Below the pieces are notes generated by a model. It ran no database searches. It saw only the letters and a program-made list of their open reading frames with translations, and was not told the DNA's origin. The position numbers and the translations under genes are program-made. Positions 61,932 through 64,000 of a DNA stretch of 64,000 nt are shown piece after piece. The stretch comes from Candidatus Binatia bacterium. Its GTDB lineage: Bacteria > Desulfobacterota > Binatia > HRBIN30 > BPIQ01. The first letter of the stretch is position 1. Every line of letters begins with the position of its first letter. The DNA is taken from contig BPIQ01000002.1 in NCBI GenBank assembly GCA_026004195.1, positions 310,001-374,000 of the forward strand, written 5' to 3'.

Positions 61932-63561
61932 TCAGTGCCGGAGCACCTGCCCCGCCCGGGCTCCGGGGTCGTAGCGGCCCTCGAACAGCACGGGCTTTCC
62001 GTTCACGAAGACGTACTCGATCCCTTCGGGCGGTTCCGCCGGGTTTTCGAACGTCGCCCGGTCCCGCAGCTTCTCCCGGTCCACGACGACCAGGTCGGCG
62101 GCGCAGCCGGGCCTGACCCAACCGCGGTCTTTCCAGCCGAGCCGCTCGGCGGCACCGCCGGTGCTTTTCCGGACGGCCTCCTCGAACGAGAAAAGGCCCT
62201 CGGCCACGTAACGGCCGAGAACCCGAGGAAACGTCCCGTAACTCGCCGGGTTCTGGTGGCCGCTGCGCGTCACGAAGGTGTCGGTCTCCACGAGGCAGAG
62301 GGGATGCGAGAGGACGGCTCTCAGAGCCGTCTCGTCCCGCTCGTCGCCGCTGTAGGTGTGGATGAGCACCCGCGCCATCCGGCGGCTCTCGACCACGAGG
62401 CGGGCGTAGAACTCGAAGGGGTCCATTCCCTCGCGCTCGGCCGCTTCGGTGACCCGCAGGCCGTTGTACTTCTCGAAACGAGGGGCGTTGCTTTTCATGA
62501 TCTGGATGTCCCCGAGATCGAGGCCGAGTTCCGAGAAGACCGCCCGAGCCAGTTCGCCGAGCGCCTTTCGCTCCGAAGGGCTTTCCAGAACCTCTTCGAG
62601 CCGCGGGAGGATGTTCGGCGGGAAGAGCACGCTCGCCGTGGTGTTCCCTGCGGTGTACGGGAAGGCGTCGAAGGCGACGTCGAGCCCGCGGCTCCGGTAC
62701 TCCTCGATCCGCTGGAGCGTCGTCCGGTAGTAGGGCCAGGTCCGCCGGCCCACGAAAATGAGATGGCTCACCTGGACCCGCGCTCCGGCGCGGTCCGAAG
62801 CGGAAAGCACCTCTTCGAGCGCGGCCAGGTTGTGAGGGAGTTCGTGGGGATCGGCATCGTAGACCCCGCTGATCCAGCTGTAGGCTTTCAAGTGCGAGGT
62901 GAAAAGCTTGCCCGACTGCGCTGCCCAGCGTGCGCACTCGACGAGTTCGTCCGCTCCCGCGAAGATCCCCGGCGGGTAGCCGAGTCCGGTGCTCACCCCC
63001 ACGCACCCGGCGTCCAGGCTTTCGCGGACGAGGCTTTCCATCTCGCGCAGCTCCTCCCGGCCCGGCACCCGGGGATCGAGCGGTCCCGTGACCGCCGCCC
63101 GCACCGTCCCGTGGCCGACCAGTTCGGCCACGTTGAGAGCCACGCCCTGCCTCGAGAGAAGTTCGAGGAACTCCTGCATCGTCTGCCAGCGGAGCTCGAT
63201 TTCCTCGTCCCGGATGAGCCGGCTCGCGTCCTGGGCGGCCGCCCGGTTGCGCTCGGTCAGCGGGGCCGGGCTGAAACCGCAGTTGCCGCCGACGATCGTC
63301 GTGATGCCCTGACGGACGAAGGGCTCGAGGAGCTCGCCGTGATCTTCGCTGACCAGAAGCCAGTCGGCGTGGGAGTGGATGTCGATGAAACCGGGCACGA
63401 ACCGTCTTTCCGCGAACGTCGAGAGTCCGTTCGGCCTCGATCTCCCCGAGCTCTCCCACGGCGACGATCTTGCCCCGGCTCAGGGCGACGTCGGCCCGGC
63501 GGGCCGCAGCCCCGCTCCCGTCGACCACCTGCCCCCCGACCAGTTTCCACTCGCACTGCAT
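61932..63561 (-). CDS. N-acyl-D-amino-acid deacylase family amidohydrolase (frameshift near the N-terminus)
   Basis: Members hydrolyse N-acyl-D-amino acids. The N-terminal strand region (KLVGGQVVDGSGAAARRADV, GEIEAERTLDVRGKTV) is in one frame. The main part, PGFIDIHSHADWLLVSEDHG, GNCGFSPAPL, DAGCVGVSTGLGYPPG, TSHLKAYSWISGVYDADPHE, MKSNAPRFEKYNGLRV and CLVETDTFVT, is in another. One extra base near 63401 separates them; without it the two parts would join as GKTVVPGFIDIHSHAD. All metal residues (HSHAD and others) are in the second part. It may be a sequence error or a recent mutation. Confidence 0.85.
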
Positions 63562-63607
63562 CGTTCGCTCCCGAAACTAGCAGGCTGCCTTCCCGGGAAA
63601 AGCCACC

Positions 63608-64000
63608 TCAGTCGAACGATCCGTGACGACCCGACCCGCCGGCGAATCGAGCCGCCCCGGCGGCCGTTTCCCCGGACCGAACGACCTCGAGCCCGAGCTC
63701 CGTTTCCTTCGCAAGAGCGCGATCGAGCGGGAGATCCCACTGCAGGTACGCGGAAAGCCGGTCGCTCCGAAGGCAGCGCTGAGGGAAGCGCGCGAGGCGG
63801 AACGCGAGTTCTTTCGCCGCGGCGAGCGCGCTACCGGGCTCGACCAGCCGGTTCACGAGTCCCATCCGCAACGCTTCCTCGCCGCTCACGCCCCTTCCCG
63901 TGAGGATGAGGTCCATCGCGTGGCTGTGGCCGACGAGGCGGGGGAGGCGGACGGTTCCCCCGTCGACGAGCGGCACCCCCCAGCGTCGGCAGTACACGCC
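63608..64000 (-). CDS. Enoyl-CoA hydratase/isomerase family protein (partial, continues past the right edge)
   Basis: The C-terminal half of a crotonase-fold protein. The visible part is YCRRWGVPLVDGGTVRLPRL, VGHSHAMDLILTGRGVSGEE, ALRMGLVNRLVEPGSALAAA and the C-terminal helices. In this family the oxyanion hole and first catalytic Glu lie further upstream, outside the window; the second catalytic acid region VPLVDGGT is present, with D where many enzymes have G or E. Because the N-terminus is missing, the substrate cannot be told. Confidence 0.8.
   Translation of the reverse strand, partial: GVYCRRWGVPLVDGGTVRLPRLVGHSHAMDLILTGRGVSGEEALRMGLVNRLVEPGSALAAAKELAFRLARFPQRCLRSDRLSAYLQWDLPLDRALAKETELGLEVVRSGETAAGAARFAGGSGRHGSFD

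Overview
The window comes from a GC-rich bacterium. Its core gene blocks (ccsA-hemA-hemC-cobA/hemD; queA-tgt-yajC-secD-secF-recJ; xseA-xseB-ispA-tlyA; moaD/moeB/ferredoxin genes) resemble those of deltaproteobacteria-like lineages such as Myxococcota, Desulfobacterota or Candidatus Binatota. That placement is inferred from gene content and order and was not tested against any database. No rRNA, tRNA, CRISPR array, integrase or complete transposon was seen.

Region 1 (1-9350) is a rearranged defence locus. An intact hsdM and hsdS, a DUF3644-like gene and several broken hsdR pieces form a leftward type I restriction-modification operon. It is filled with toxin-antitoxin-type genes: DUF4258/YgiT, a nucleotidyltransferase remnant, DUF4258/DUF2283, a Fic fragment, a DUF4143 ATPase, and a divergent AbrB/Doc pair. 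The 3' tail of hsdM occurs three times, and each copy carries the start codon of the next gene. No complete hsdR is visible; one hsdR runs off the left edge.

Region 2 (9400-21700) holds a cluster of palindromic repeats, a GFA-family gene, a cupin and an amidase. The tetrapyrrole block follows (cobA/hemD, hemC, hemA, ccsA and a CysG N-terminal-type enzyme). After it come a VOC protein, an aminotransferase, coaD and rsmD.

Region 3 (21700-25400) is disturbed. A secreted-protein gene and a methyltransferase gene are separated by a 1.3-kb insert with a DUF433/DUF5615 pair, flanked by 192-bp direct repeats. A NYN-domain gene and more palindromes follow.

Region 4 (25400-45600) is mostly housekeeping: hemQ, tlyA, ispA, xseB, a degenerate LytM protein, xseA, a YibQ-type deacetylase, ctpA, pmtA, recJ, secF, secD, yajC, tgt, queA, lysA, engB and a CinA-domain gene. 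A hicAB pair sits in reverse orientation between queA and tgt, beside a perfect 180-bp tandem duplication of the queA 3' end.

Region 5 (45600-64000) has a ThDP enzyme, rpoH, rpoZ and a transketolase. A redox/sulfur-carrier set follows (MoaD-like, FAD oxidoreductase, ferredoxin, MoeB-rhodanese, NuoI-like) that resembles the accessory genes of tungsten aldehyde oxidoreductases, although no catalytic subunit is present. Then come a DUF255 protein, a GNAT-type protein, clpA, clpS, a D-aminoacylase family gene and a partial enoyl-CoA hydratase. Three housekeeping genes (hemC, ispA, the aminoacylase) carry single frameshifts that may be sequence errors.
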